From assembly GCF_041146795.1 (NCBI RefSeq), contig NC_135175.1, positions 27,063,075-27,127,074 of the forward strand: a stretch of 64,000 nt of DNA. Reading direction: 5' to 3'. Positions 1 through 10,745 of this stretch are shown in pieces. How positions within the stretch are numbered: the first letter of the stretch is position 1; every line of letters begins with the position of its first letter. Below the pieces are notes generated by a model, which saw only the letters and a list, made by a program, of their open reading frames with translations, was not told the origin of the DNA and made no database searches. This DNA is from Maylandia zebra. Lineage: Eukaryota; Chordata; Actinopteri; Cichliformes; Cichlidae. The position numbers were made by a program, and so were the translations under genes.

Positions 1-199
1 TGCATTCAGTTAAGTTGGGCTAGACTGTAATACAAACCGTGCAGTTTGTCAACAATAAAACTGACTGAAATGAGAGAAAGACTGAGTGTGAGACTTTGAT
101 ATTAGATAAAATGAATATTGATAAAGTTTACCTTTATGTACAGAATCTGAATATCGCAAAATATTTAAAAAAAATTGCAATAATATCGTATCGTGGGAT
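1..199. other. Unassigned AT-rich sequence
   Basis: No coding, RNA or repeat signal that I recognise. The short open frames here have no splice context or domain similarity. Confidence 0.4.
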
Positions 200-464
200 G
201 TATGGTGATTCCCACCTCAACCATGCAGGGGCTTACACGATGGTTCATCGTCTTCCACTTCTTTCTTGGGTTTCTGCTGCCTGAGGTATTCACTGAGCAT
301 TCGGTCGGTTGGGGCCATCTTCCTGATGTATTCGTGGATGTTCGTTGTCTCATCCCGGACTGTGGTGCTGACACTCACCAGTCCCTGGCCTCCTTCCTTC
401 CGCTTAGTGTGCAGCCTCAGGGTGCTGGACTTGGGGTGAAACCCTCCATGCATGGTCAGGAGCT

Positions 465-560
465 TCCTTGTCTTGATGTCAGTGGCTTCTATCTCCTTCT
501 TTGGCCAGTTTATCCCAGCAGGGTACCTGATCATGGGCAGGGCATAGGTGTTAATAGCCC
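465..560. repeat. 96-bp direct repeat, copy 1
   Basis: LINE-coding sequence repeated almost without change at 1084-1179. The two copies flank an LTR-like insertion. The length is far above a normal target-site duplication. Confidence 0.85.
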
Positions 561-1075
561 TGTTACGTCCCCTCTTAAATGCTAGGCGATGAGGGTGGGG
601 GGACAGTAACAGTTAGATCCAGGTGGAATGAAAAAGAACGCCAGGCAGAGGTATTTAATATAAAATAGATCTTTATTGTAGGCAAACACCTCAATAATTA
701 TAAATGGCAACAACAAAAGGAGACAGCACCGCTGCTTTAATAAGAAATCAGGGAGGTCAACCCAAAGTGGTAATGACCACTCAACAAAGAAAGCAACAAT
801 AAGGCTTCAACAGAAAGAGACAGCAACGCTGCTAACAAACAATATCCAGGCAGGCCACACAAACTAATGAAGGCCGCCATCACTCATGGGCAATCACTGC
901 TCAGTTAAGCACTACTCACACACCAGAGCCACACACCAGAAGGCTGGTCACACGCAGCAGGCTGTTCCACACCTAAGTCAGTAGCACACTCTGACCAGCA
1001 CAGAGGAAAACCACCAGAAACCTCTCCCTCCCCCTCCACACTGCTCTTCTCCAGCTTATATCAACAAAGGGGACA
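561..1075 (-). mobile_element. Solo LTR-like insertion
   Basis: On the minus strand the segment begins TGTCCCC and ends GGGGACGTAACA, giving the TG...CA ends of an LTR. It contains a TATA-like ATATAAGCTGG near the start and AATAAAGATC about two thirds along. No ORF or second LTR is seen, so it looks like a solo LTR. The 4-8 bp on each side do not form a clean target duplication; instead 96 bp of the host LINE is repeated on both sides. Confidence 0.6.
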
Positions 1076-1083
1076 TAGGCGTA

Positions 1084-1179
1084 TCCTTGTCTTGATGTCA
1101 GTGGCTTCTATCTCCTTCTTTGGCCAGTTTATCCCAGCAGGGTACCTGATCATGGGCAGGGCATAGGTGTTAATAGCCC
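1084..1179. repeat. 96-bp direct repeat, copy 2
   Basis: Second copy of the sequence at 465-560. After it the LINE sequence continues normally toward 1936. Confidence 0.85.
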
Positions 1180-1936
1180 GGATCTTGTTCTTACCATTCA
1201 GCTGACTCCTCAAGACTTGTCTGACCCAGGTGACTGATAATTGCTCTATTCCGTAGTCAGTATCCATAGCCAGCCTTGTCAATGATCTCACTGAGGGGGT
1301 TAAGGTCTATGCAGAACAGCAGCAGGGACAGAGCATCTCCTAGGTACATCCCGCACTTGATGGTGACTTGTGCTATGGGCTTGAAGTTGGCTTCTAGTGT
1401 TGCCCGCCGCATCCCCATGGAGTTCCTGATGAAGGCTCTTGGGGTCCTGTTGATCGTGTATAGGTCTAGGCACAGAAAGGAATTTTTGCCAATTCCTTTC
1501 TGTGCCCCACTCATGTATTGAGCCATGTGCCTGTTCATCTTAGCCGCTACGATGCCTGACAGGAGCTTCCATGTGGTACTGAGGCAGGTTATTGGTCAGT
1601 AGTTGGATGGGACCGGTCCCTTCTGGGGGACCTTGAGGATCAGGACTGTCCAGCTTTCAATTAGCCATTCCTGGTGTGTCTCGTCAACTAGTAGCTGGTT
1701 CATTTGTGCTGCGAGACGCTCATAGAATGCAGTCAGCTTCTTCAGCCAGTAGGCGTGAACCATGGTGGGGGCTGGGTGTTGTCCAACTAGTCATACTGGA
1801 GACCCTTTCTTGGATGTCTGCCACTGTGATGGTTACTGGGCCCTGTTCAGGGAGGTTGCTGTGGTCTGCCCTCAGATCCACTAGCCACTGAGCACTGCCG
1901 TTATAGGTTGTGTCCTTCTCCCATATATTCTTCCAG

Positions 1937-3428
1937 CAGGGCTGGACTGGGACAAAAAAATCAGCCCGGGCATTTTGACTAGAGACCGGCCCACCAGGTA
2001 TTATAGGAAAAACCATAAAGCCTTTGAATGAAAACAAACGCTGTTGTGACAGTGATGTACACTGTCTTGTTGGTATATGTATGATTTCTATACACTTTAC
2101 ATCAGATAAAAACTTTGGTTGTAAGATTTGGATAATTATTTGTTAAAAGCTAGACATTTTAAATGAGAATAAGAAAGAAAAGTATTTTTTTGTGTCCCCC
2201 TTTCCCTGTTAATGCCCTACCTGGCCCCCTGGCAAATGTTTGCTAGACCTGCCCCTGCACAGTTACCAGCTGTCAGCTACTTAGAAAAGGATCCTGGTGT
2301 TATTTGTCTCTCAGAAACAGTTCATAACTTCTCTTCAACTCATTCATGTCACCTAAAAGGTGAACCTGTTTCTCCATCACCTGTTCAGCTCTGATGATTC
2401 AGTAAGGACATCTCCTGGTTTCATCTTCATGTTTTCCTCTCACCACATGTTCAAACTGATATCATGACCAGTAGCTTTTATGCTGTGGCTCCAGCAAACA
2501 TCAGCTGATACTAGAAATCAATATTAAATAAATTCTAACAACAGCTGAGCAAGCTTAAACCTGCTGCTGTTGTTTAGCGCGACATCCGCTGGTTTCCTCT
2601 TTCTGGTGCAAAGTGGGCGATAAACAAGAGAGAAAAGCCCATCAGCTGATCATTGATCAGTTTCATGATTGAAGTAGCAACAGGAGAGGGAGGGGAGAGA
2701 ATGAGAGAAGAAGAGGCAGCTGACAGCGTAAAGACACAGAATAACCCCAGATTTGTCTCTTTTTCCATTCTAGCTGAAGTACGGGACAAATTGTGTTCCT
2801 TTTCAGCTCAATACGAAACGTGCAATATTTTCTCTGAATACGGGACGATTCCGTTCTTTTAGGGAACGGTTGGCAAGTCTACTAACTAACCTTATGAATA
2901 AAATCAAGTTCACTATCAGTAACATCATAGCACCCACCCAGCTGTATAGAAACTCCGTCATGCTAGCTAGTTATTGTAACTGACTGTAAAAAAGTCAGCA
3001 CAAGAAAATAAACTACACTTCAACTTGGTTTATATCTGACCAAGATAGACTGCAGGTCATAACTTCTTACCTGAAGTTCAGTTCACCTGACACTCGGACT
3101 GGCAGCCGCCTTGGGTCTCTCCACCTCCTGCCTCCCCTTACTCTCACCCACCTGCTGGCCTCTGTGGAAGCTCCGTCACAGCCACCACCAAACAACTGAG
3201 TTATTTTTACACATCGGCCAGCATCTGGCCAATCCACCACCATTCATTGTTTATACCGTTACAAAAAAAACGCCACAAAAAACCATTGGCCCATAAAAAC
3301 GAAAAATCACCATCGGCCTACCAGGCAAATGCCGGGTATACCCGATGGCCAGTCCAGCTATGGTCGTGCCATCAGTTAACCCTTTGCGTTCCAGCTGTGG
3401 CACACGTGCCCAGGGTTGCCGACCCCTG
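1937..3428. mobile_element. Composite hAT-type element, left-truncated copy
   Basis: The sequence starts CAGGGCTGGACTGGGAC and ends GTTGCCGACCCCTG, and runs parallel to 54046-55472 with small indels along its whole length. The right end matches a hAT terminus that in the other copy is paired with a left terminus and an 8-bp target duplication. Here the left part of that outer element is absent. No transposase frame survives; the short open frames inside are chance. Confidence 0.75.
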
Positions 3429-3939
3429 ACCTAAAGCAATGTTGTAAAGAAAAGTGCACCAATGTGTCCGCAACAATGTGAGAGACTGATAAAATCATAT
3501 ACCAAAAAGGTACTCCAAGTCATTCCTGCTAAATATGGTCCTGCAAGCTGTCAACTTAGGTTTTCACAAAGCTCTTGGCTTAATTTTTGTTAAGTAATGA
3601 CACAGTGTAATATGTAATATGTGTTGTTCGATCTGAATAATCAAATATATTTTAATTATTTTAAGACCTGGTAAGGGCCAAGTTTTTTCGTAATTGACTG
3701 AGGGTGTAAAGTTGGCTCAAGAATCCTTTGGGCAGTGACACAGGTTTTGTAGTTTGGGGCGTTTTATTTTTAAAAAAAATTTGTTTTCACTTTTGGAATT
3801 TTTAGACACAATCCCACATTTTCAATGGTTGAACAAACAATTGGAAGAAACAACATAAATTTCAATGGTTGAACAAACAATTGGAAGAAACAACATAAAT
3901 TTCAATGTGGATTATTCTAAAAAGATGAATGTGTCACAG
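3429..3939. other. Unassigned spacer with a 40-bp tandem duplication
   Basis: No gene seen. A tract of A/T-rich sequence includes an exact 40-bp tandem repeat at 3821-3900. Confidence 0.5.
3821..3900. repeat. Exact 40-bp tandem duplication
   Basis: The unit starting TTCAATGGTTGAACAAACAA occurs twice in a row at 3821-3860 and 3861-3900, with seven more bases of a third copy. Confidence 0.95.
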
Positions 3940-4500
3940 CGGGATGCGTCGGTGTGAAGATGAGGTGGACCTAGAAGCAGACACGGTGGAGACAAAACGG
4001 AGTTTCCAAAATAAAGCGAGCCTTTATTTGGCTGAAAGAATGAATAAACAAACAAAATAGCAAACAAGACTCAACTATGAACTAAACTATGACTTTTTAA
4101 ACTATGACCTTGACGAGGAAAACATGGGGGTACATATGCAGATGACGTGATGCTGAACACAGGGAGACTGTGGACTTAAATTCACACATGAGGTGATTAG
4201 GGGAAGTGGAGACACATTGAGGACACAAACATAATGACAACACGGGGGACAGTAAAACTAAATACAATGAGCAAAGAACACCAGACGCAGACATGACATG
4301 AACTTGAGAACAAGATAACACAACAGACATGAAACATGACAGGTAGACACACTAAACAACAAGGAGAACCTACCACAGGCATAAGTGAGAGTACACTGAG
4401 GACAAGAACATGTAGTAAACAGAAAGAGATACATAACTCAGAATGCATAGAGTAACCTAAATGAAAAAAATAACTCAAAGCAACCTGATAATACAAGAAC
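3940..4500 (-). mobile_element. LTR retrotransposon fragment (LTR plus leader)
   Basis: Minus-strand sequence has an LTR-like layout: a polyadenylation-type AATAAAGGCTC stretch near 4020-4035, followed downstream by a leader ending in a TGTGACA-like block near 3934. A related arrangement is seen in the better preserved LTR element of this window. No gag or pol frame is present. It abuts a Tc1 remnant at about 4500. The assignment is inferred from structure only. Confidence 0.45.
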
Positions 4501-5529
4501 TAAACCTCCTTACAATATGCCTAGGAACACGAATATAATAACCCCAAAATGCTGGGTCATAGACAATTACAGCTGCCAGTCTTTTAGGGTATGGCTCTAC
4601 CAGCTTTGCACATCTAGAGACTGAAATCCTTGCCCATTCTTCTTTGTAAAACAGCTCCAGCTCAGTCAGGCTAGATGGACAGCGTTTGTGAACAGCAGTT
4701 TTCAGATCTTGCCACAGATTCTCGATTGGATGTAGAATTTGATTGGGCCATTCTAACACATGGATACGTTTTGTTTTATACCATTCCATTGTTGCCCTGC
4801 CTTTATGTTTAGGGTCGTTGTCCTGCTGGAAGGTGAAGCTCCGCCCCAGTCTCAAGTCTTTTGCAGACTCCAAGAGGTTTTCTTCCAAGATTGCCCTGTA
4901 TTTGGCTCCATCCATCTTCCCATCAACTCTGACCAGCTTCCCTGTCCCTGCTGAAGAGAAGCACCCCCAGAGCATGATGCTGCCACCACCATATTTGACA
5001 GTGGGGATGGTGTGTTCAGAGTGATGTGCAGTGTTAGTTTTCCGCCACACATAGCGTTTTGCATTTTGGTCTCATTTGACCAGAGCACCTTCTTCCACAT
5101 GTTTGCTGTGTCCCCGACATGGCTTGTGGCAAACTGCAAACGGGACTTCTTATGGTTTTCTGTTAACAATGGCTTTCTTCTTGCCACTCTTCCATAAAGG
5201 CCAACTTTGTGCAGTGCACGACTAATAGTTGTTCTATGGACAGATTCCCCCACCTCAGCTGTAGATTGCTGCATTTCGTCCAGAGTCAACATGGGCCTCT
5301 TGGCTGCATTTCTGATCAGCGCTCTCCTTGTTCAGCCTGTGAGTTTAGGTGGACGGCCTTGTCTTGGTAGGTTTACAGTTGTGCCATACTCCTTCCATTT
5401 CTGAATGATCGCTTGAACAGTGCTTCGTGGGATGTTCAAGGCTTGGGAAATCTTTTTGTAGCCTAAGCCTGCTTTAAATTTCTCAATAACTTTATCCCTG
5501 ACCTGTCTGGTGTGTTCTTTGGACTTCAT
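4475..5529 (-). pseudogene. Tc1-like transposase, frameshifted remnant
   Basis: Three overlapping minus-strand frames together give a Tc1 transposase. The N-terminal Psq/HTH part begins MKSKEHTRQVRDKVIEKFKA at 5529. The middle (5292-4852) has the paired-like DNA-binding and first DDE segments. The C-terminal part (5050-4475) keeps FQQDNDPKHKGRA and PIENLWQDLK. At least two frameshifts lie near 5300 and 5040. The usual SPDLNPIEN motif reads QILHPIEN, so a conserved Asp is lost. Clear terminal inverted repeats are not visible on both sides. This is a dead copy, clearly different from the intact Tc1 element at 46809-48414. Confidence 0.9.
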
Positions 5530-5879
5530 GGTGTTGTTGCTCCCAATATTCTCTTAGACAACCTCTGAGGCCGTCACAGGGCAGCTGTATTTGTACTGAC
5601 ATTAGATTACACACAGGTGCACTCTATTTGATTTGATTTTATTGATTAGCATTCAAATATCTCAGTGAAGACAGAACAAAGATCTACCACAAAGCAAGAA
5701 AGCATGAGACAAGGCTAATCAAAAGGTATTGGCTGAAGCATTTTCTTATTACGCCAACCCTTTTAACAAAAGATCTTTTTGCATGCAGCTCCTGTACACA
5801 GGGCTCGAAGCAAATAATAAAACAAAGCAAAAACAAACAAACAAACAAACAAGAAAAAAAAAAACTTTCCACCTTAGAT
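5530..5879. other. Tc1 flank and AT-rich sequence, no gene
   Basis: Sequence upstream of the dead Tc1 transposase, then an A-rich stretch with (CAAA)n near 5825-5850. Nothing coding is recognised. Confidence 0.4.
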
Positions 5880-6110
5880 AAGTAACTACATCAAAGCAAA
5901 AGAATCAAGAGGTTTTTTTGGTTTTGTTTTTTTTTTTTTTTTGCCCTTTTCATTCTTGATATATATATTTTTATAATACTCTATTTTTAAACATATTTTT
6001 AAACAAGGAAAATGAACTACACCTTTTTAAATCACTGTCATAACTATTCCACAGGTTAACTCCTCTAACAGAAACACATCTCTGTGTGGGAGAGCGCCTT
6101 TTCGTTGTTG

Positions 6111-6772
6111 TCGTTGTTGTGCTAAGCTAACAGGCAGAATGCTACAAGCATAGCTCTAAAGAATGTAGCATCATGGGCAGTGTAGTCCGTGCTGCAGGGA
6201 GAATGGACTGCCATACACGTAATGGGTCTGTGAGCGCGAAGAGGGAGAAAAAGGGGAGTGGAAAGGTACGAGTTGTCATCGAGGAAAAACGGGAGCTGGA
6301 AGCATGTAAATATAATAATAACCACTACAGCCAAGAAGAGTGCCTGACGAGCCCAGTTGTAAGTAAGCTATTAAGACTCGACTGTACACCGTGTTCGTGT
6401 TTTCCTCCGATAACAATAAGTTCCGTTGGAGCAGTCTTTCAACGCCTCTCTCTGTCTCTCGCAAGAAAAGTTGACCCACACAACAAAGTAAAGCTATTTT
6501 TCGGCTACGAGCCGACAGGGACCCCGCCGTATTAGCCAGAGGTCCCTTTACTACAGTTCGGAGACACGGACCTTCAGTAATAGTAATAAATCACACAGCA
6601 ATAGTACATTCACGTTGTTGTAAAAAGCATGATAATGTATTAAGTAATCTAAAGTATTCAGAATACGTTACTGTCATTGAGTAACGTAACGGAATACGTT
6701 ACAGAATACATTTTGGGGCATGTATTCTGTATTCTGTAATGGAATACATTTTAAAAGTAACCTTCCCAACAC
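6111..6772. mobile_element. Non-autonomous hAT-like element inside the LINE
   Basis: The right end reads, in reverse, CAGTGTTGGGAAGGTTACTTT, a terminus shared by many fish hAT-type elements. The left boundary is inferred from where LINE coding sequence stops (about 6110). No transposase frame is seen; the 120-codon plus-strand frame here has no recognisable domain. The target duplication was not resolved. Confidence 0.5.
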
Positions 6773-6799
6773 TGTTTATACATTATCTGTGCCATTTTA

Positions 6800-8359
6800 C
6801 AGGGAGTGCAGAATTATTAGGCAAATGAGTATTTTGTCCACATCATCCTCTTCATGCATGTTGTCTTACTCCAAGCTGTATAGGCTCGAAAGCCTACTAC
6901 CAATTAAGCATATTAGATGATGTGCATCTCTGTAATGAGAAGGGGTGTGGTCTAATGACATCAACACCCTATATCAGGTGTGCATAATTATTAGGCAACG
7001 TCCTTTCCTTTGGAAAAATGGGTCAAAAGAAGGACTTGACAGGTTCAGAAAAGTCGAAAACAGTGAGCTATCTTGCAGAGGGATGCAGCAGTCTCAAAAT
7101 TGCAAAGCTTCTGAACCGTGATCATCGAACAATCAAGCATTTCATTCAAAATAGTCAACAGCGTCGCAAGAAGCATGTGGAAAAACCAAGGTGCAAAATA
7201 ACTGCCCATGAACTGAGAAAAGTCAAGCGTGCAGCTGCCAACATGCCACTTGCCACCAGTTTGGCCATATTTCAGAGCTGCAACATCACTGGAGTGCCCA
7301 AAAGCACAAGGTGTGCAATACTCAGAGACATGGCCAAGGTAAGAAAGGCTGAAAGACGACCACCACTGAACAAGACACACAAGCTGAAACGTCAAGACTG
7401 GGCCAAGAAATATCTCAAGACTGATTTTTCTAAGGTTTTATGGACTGATGAAATGAGAGTGAGTCTTGATGGGCCAGATGGATGGGCCCGTGGCTGGATT
7501 GGTAAAGGGCAGAGAGCTCCAGTCCGACTCAGACGCCAGCAAGGTGGAGGTGGAGTACTGGTTTGGGCTGGTATCATCAAAGATGAGCTTGTGGGGCCTT
7601 TTCGGGTTGAGGATGGAGTCAAGCTCAACTCCCAGTCCTACTGCCAGTTTCTGGAAGACACCTTCTTCAAGCAGTGGTACAGGAAGAAGTCTGCATCCTT
7701 CAAGAAAAACATGATTTTCATGCAGGACAATGCTCCATCACACGCATCCAAGTACTCCACAGCGTGGCTGGCAAGAAAGGGTATAAAAGAAGAAAAACTA
7801 ATGACATGGCCACCTTGTTCACCTGATCTGAACCCCATTGAGAACCTGTGGTCCATCATCAAATGTGAGATTTACAAGGAGGGAAAACAGTACACCTCTC
7901 TGAACAGTGTCTGGGAGGCTGTGGTGGCTGCTGCACGCAATGTTGATGGTGAACAGATCAAAACACTGACAGAATCCATGGATGACAGGCTTTTGAGTGT
8001 CCTTGCAAAGAAAGGTGGCTATATTGGTCACTGATTTGTTTTTGTTTTGTTTTTGAATGTCAGAAATGTATATTTGTGAATGTGGAGATGTTATATTGGT
8101 GTCACTGGTAAACATAAATAATTGAAATGGGTATATATTTGTTTTTTGTTAAGCCTAATAATTATGCACAGTAATAGTCACCTGCACACACAGATATCCC
8201 CCTAAAATAGCTAAAACTAAAAACAAACTAAAAACTACTTCCAAAAACATTCAGCTTTGATATTAATGAGTTTTTTGGGTTCATTGAGAACATGGTTGTT
8301 GTTCAATAATAAAATTATTCCTCAAAAATACAACTTGCCTAATAATTCTGCACTCCCTG
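6800..8359 (+). mobile_element. Complete mariner-type (DD37E) transposon
   Basis: The element is 1560 bp, flanked by TA on both sides (6798-6799 and 8360-8361). The inverted ends begin CAGGGAGTGCAGAATTATTA and match for about 25 bp. It holds one uninterrupted transposase gene. It has inserted into the C-terminal coding part of a minus-strand LINE, whose frame continues on both sides. Intact ends plus an intact ORF suggest a fairly young, possibly mobilisable copy. Confidence 0.93.
7018..8034 (+). CDS. Mariner/Tc1-superfamily transposase, intact, DD37E
   Basis: A 338-residue transposase would cut and paste its own element in the nucleus. Residues 1-110 form the helix-turn-helix DNA-binding part, including a SSLKIAKLLNRDHRTIKHFI helix pair. 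The catalytic core has the first Asp in VLWTDEMRVSL (about 143), the second Asp in FMQDNAPSHAS, and Glu in [11 protein letters not shown] count 37 residues between the second Asp and the Glu, unlike the 34 of Tc1 and mariner. The start is the first Met after the 5' inverted-repeat region, at codon 1 of an open frame of ordinary length for the superfamily. No stop or frameshift is present. DD37E families are known in vertebrates (for example Traveler); membership is inferred. Confidence 0.93.
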   Translation: MGQKKDLTGSEKSKTVSYLAEGCSSLKIAKLLNRDHRTIKHFIQNSQQRRKKHVEKPRCKITAHELRKVKRAAANMPLATSLAIFQSCNITGVPKSTRCAILRDMAKVRKAERRPPLNKTHKLKRQDWAKKYLKTDFSKVLWTDEMRVSLDGPDGWARGWIGKGQRAPVRLRRQQGGGGVLVWAGIIKDELVGPFRVEDGVKLNSQSYCQFLEDTFFKQWYRKKSASFKKNMIFMQDNAPSHASKYSTAWLARKGIKEEKLMTWPPCSPDLNPIENLWSIIKCEIYKEGKQYTSLNSVWEAVVAAARNVDGEQIKTLTESMDDRLLSVLAKKGGYIGH

Positions 8360-8361
8360 TA

Positions 8362-10481
8362 TATTCAACTAAATCATAAAATTTCAGGGTATTCAGATTA
8401 ATAAACAAAATGTTAGTTGGTTCTATATAGTTTGATTGGTTTATAATTCTTATAGCTCTTTTTTGTAACTTGAAAATAGGAAGAGTGTTCGTTTTATATG
8501 CCTTACCCCATATCTCCAGACAGTAAGTCATATATGGAAGCAACAGAGTACAATAAAGTGTGTATAATGATTTTTTGTTCAGGACATGCTTTGTTTTATA
8601 GAGAATAGCAATGGTTTTTGACATTTTTGTTTTCACATGGTTTATATGAGACTTCCAACTCAGCTTATCATCAATTATCACTCCAAGAAATTTATTTTCG
8701 TACACTCTTTCAATTTCAATTCCATTAACCCTGATTTTAGATACATTTTTCATTTGTCTAGTGTTAAAATAATCAATTTTGTTTTCTTTATATTTAATGA
8801 TAACTTATTTACATCAAACCAATTTTTTAATATATTTAACTCCTTTTCCGCTGTAGTCAGAAGCTGTTCAAGGTTTTTACCTGAGCAGTACAGAGTGGTA
8901 TCGTCAGCAAACAATACACATTTTAACAGTTTGGGAACACTACATATGTCATTTATATATAATATAAATAATTTAGGGCCCAGCACAGAGCCCTGAGGAA
9001 CACCACAAGTTACTTTCAACTGCTTAGATTTTACATTATTGAATTCGACATATTGATATCTTTCATCCAGGTAACTTTTCATCCACTTGTATGCTAACCC
9101 TCTTATGCCATATCTCTCTAGTTTATTCATTAATATAGAATGATTAATTGTATCAAACGCCTTTTTTAAGTCTATAAAAACACCAAGAGAATATTCCTTA
9201 TTATCTATAGCATTAGATATCCCTTCAACAAGTTCCATCACTGCCATCGAAGTGGACCTTTTCACTCTAAGCCATATTGGTTATCACTTAGGAGATTATG
9301 CTTCTCAATATATTTATCAAGTCTATTAACAAATAACTTTTCTAAAATGTTTGAGAACTGTGGGAGTACTGATATTGGCCTGTAATTGGTAAACTGACAT
9401 CTCTCTCCGTTGTTATGGATTGGAATAACTTTTGCCATTTTCATTTGTGAGGGAAATACACCAGTTCGAAAGGACAGATTACAAATGTATGCGAAAGTTT
9501 GCACTATATATTCTATAATACTTTTAACTAATATCATGTCAATACCAAAACAGTCAGTGGACTTTTTATTTTTAAATGTCTTCACAATGTTAATTATTTC
9601 TCTATGAGTTGCAGCACCAATAAACATGGAGGACACATTCTGAGTAATATGTTTATTTAAGTCGTTATTATTTCTTGACTCTGGAATTTCTTTTGCTAAA
9701 TTAAAGCCAACATTTACAAAGAAATCATTAAATTCATTTGCAATGTCTTTAGTTTTATCAAGCACAGTATCTTTATCTTTTTTAAAATAATCTGGATAAT
9801 TCTTATTTTTTGAGCCCTTTTTGATTATACTATTTAATATCCTCCATGTTTCTTGTGTGTTACTTCTACTTTGCTCCAATAATTTGTGGTAATATTCTTT
9901 CTTACTTGTTCTTATAATATTTACTAATCTATTTTTATATAACTTGTACTTTATTTCAGCATTTTTGTCCTCTGTTTTATGAATCTCTTATATAGATTAT
10001 TTTTCTTTTTACATGCATCCTCTATCCTCTTTGTGATCCATGGCTTATTTGATCTGTGATGCTTTCTAGTGATTTTCATTAAAGGACAATGTTTTTCATA
10101 TAGTGAAATTACAGTTGATAAGAATGCATCATATGCACTATTTGAATCTTCATTTGCAAAAACCTCTTTCCAATTGTGTTCCTTTAAGTCCACCTGGAGG
10201 GCAGCAATGGCTCTTGTTGTTCTATGTCGTAGCATATCAAATATTTGATTCTTTTGTTTAGTTTTAATCCCAAAATAATTTTGAAAAATTGCAAAAACAG
10301 GAAGATGATCACTTATATCAGTTATAAGAAGTCCACCTACTATTTCATGGTCAATTTTATTTGTGAATATATTATCTATCAATGTAGCTGTATCAATTGT
10401 TATTCTACTTGGTTTTATAATTACAGGGAAAAGGGAGTTACTATACATTGTATTTATTGAAATGTATGACCGACAATGCAT
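8362..10481 (-). pseudogene. LINE ORF2: endonuclease end plus reverse transcriptase, broken
   Basis: Three minus-strand pieces are collinear. 10481-9951 gives the end of an APE-type endonuclease (ATLIDNIFTN and DISDHLPVFAIF). 9879-9262 gives the N-terminal RT region (NYRPISVLPQFSNILEKLF). 9265-8750 gives the RT core with IDLKKAFDTINHSIL, GVPQGSVLGPKLF and the catalytic FADDTTLY. 8753-8362 continues the thumb/C-terminal part. Frame changes occur near 9265 and 8750, and there is a break near 9900-9950. The C-terminal end continues beyond the inserted mariner element. It would have made cDNA for target-primed integration, but this copy is dead. Confidence 0.85.
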
Positions 10482-10496
10482 TTGCCATTTTAATAT

Positions 10497-10745
10497 TCAT
10501 ATTGAATTGGTCATCTGTATACCGTAGTACTCACAAGTATTATTGGTGTTATTGTAGAAGTGGGTATCTGGGTCAATGTTACTTTCAGGGTCATGCATGT
10601 TGTGCTCTGCATAGTTAAATGTTTTGAAGTTCGTTTTCTCAGTGTGTGTGGCAAAATAACCACCTTGACAGTCCTTTTCATAATCAAATTCTTCCTCTTC
10701 AGTATCTCTGAATGGAAACCTATAATCTGTGTCCAAATTTGTCAT
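10497..10745 (-). pseudogene. LINE ORF2 N-terminal fragment
   Basis: An acidic 82-residue frame begins just after the end of ORF1 and precedes the endonuclease remnant, as expected for the start of ORF2. It stops shortly before the residual endonuclease frame, and most of the endonuclease is missing between them. No domain is recognisable within it. Confidence 0.5.

Larger units (their letters stand above)
200..1936 (-). mobile_element. R4/Rex6-type LINE remnant, broken and internally deleted
   Basis: Minus-strand peptides resemble the pol protein of fish LINEs of the R4/Dong (Rex6-like) group. From the 5' end (1936) they are a pre-RT segment at about 1720-1930, an RT fragment with the LSEIIDKAGYGY-like stretch at 1257-1538, a segment with VRQVLRSQLNGKNKIRAI at 1150-1290, and a post-RT segment reading MIRYPAGINWPKKEIEATD at 217-534. 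Stops and frame changes separate them. The part holding the catalytic Asp box (YMDD-type) and the cysteine-rich tail are missing, so this copy is dead. A 523-bp insertion flanked by a 96-bp direct repeat interrupts it at 561-1083. The clade assignment rests on remembered family motifs and should be confirmed by a protein search. Confidence 0.7.
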
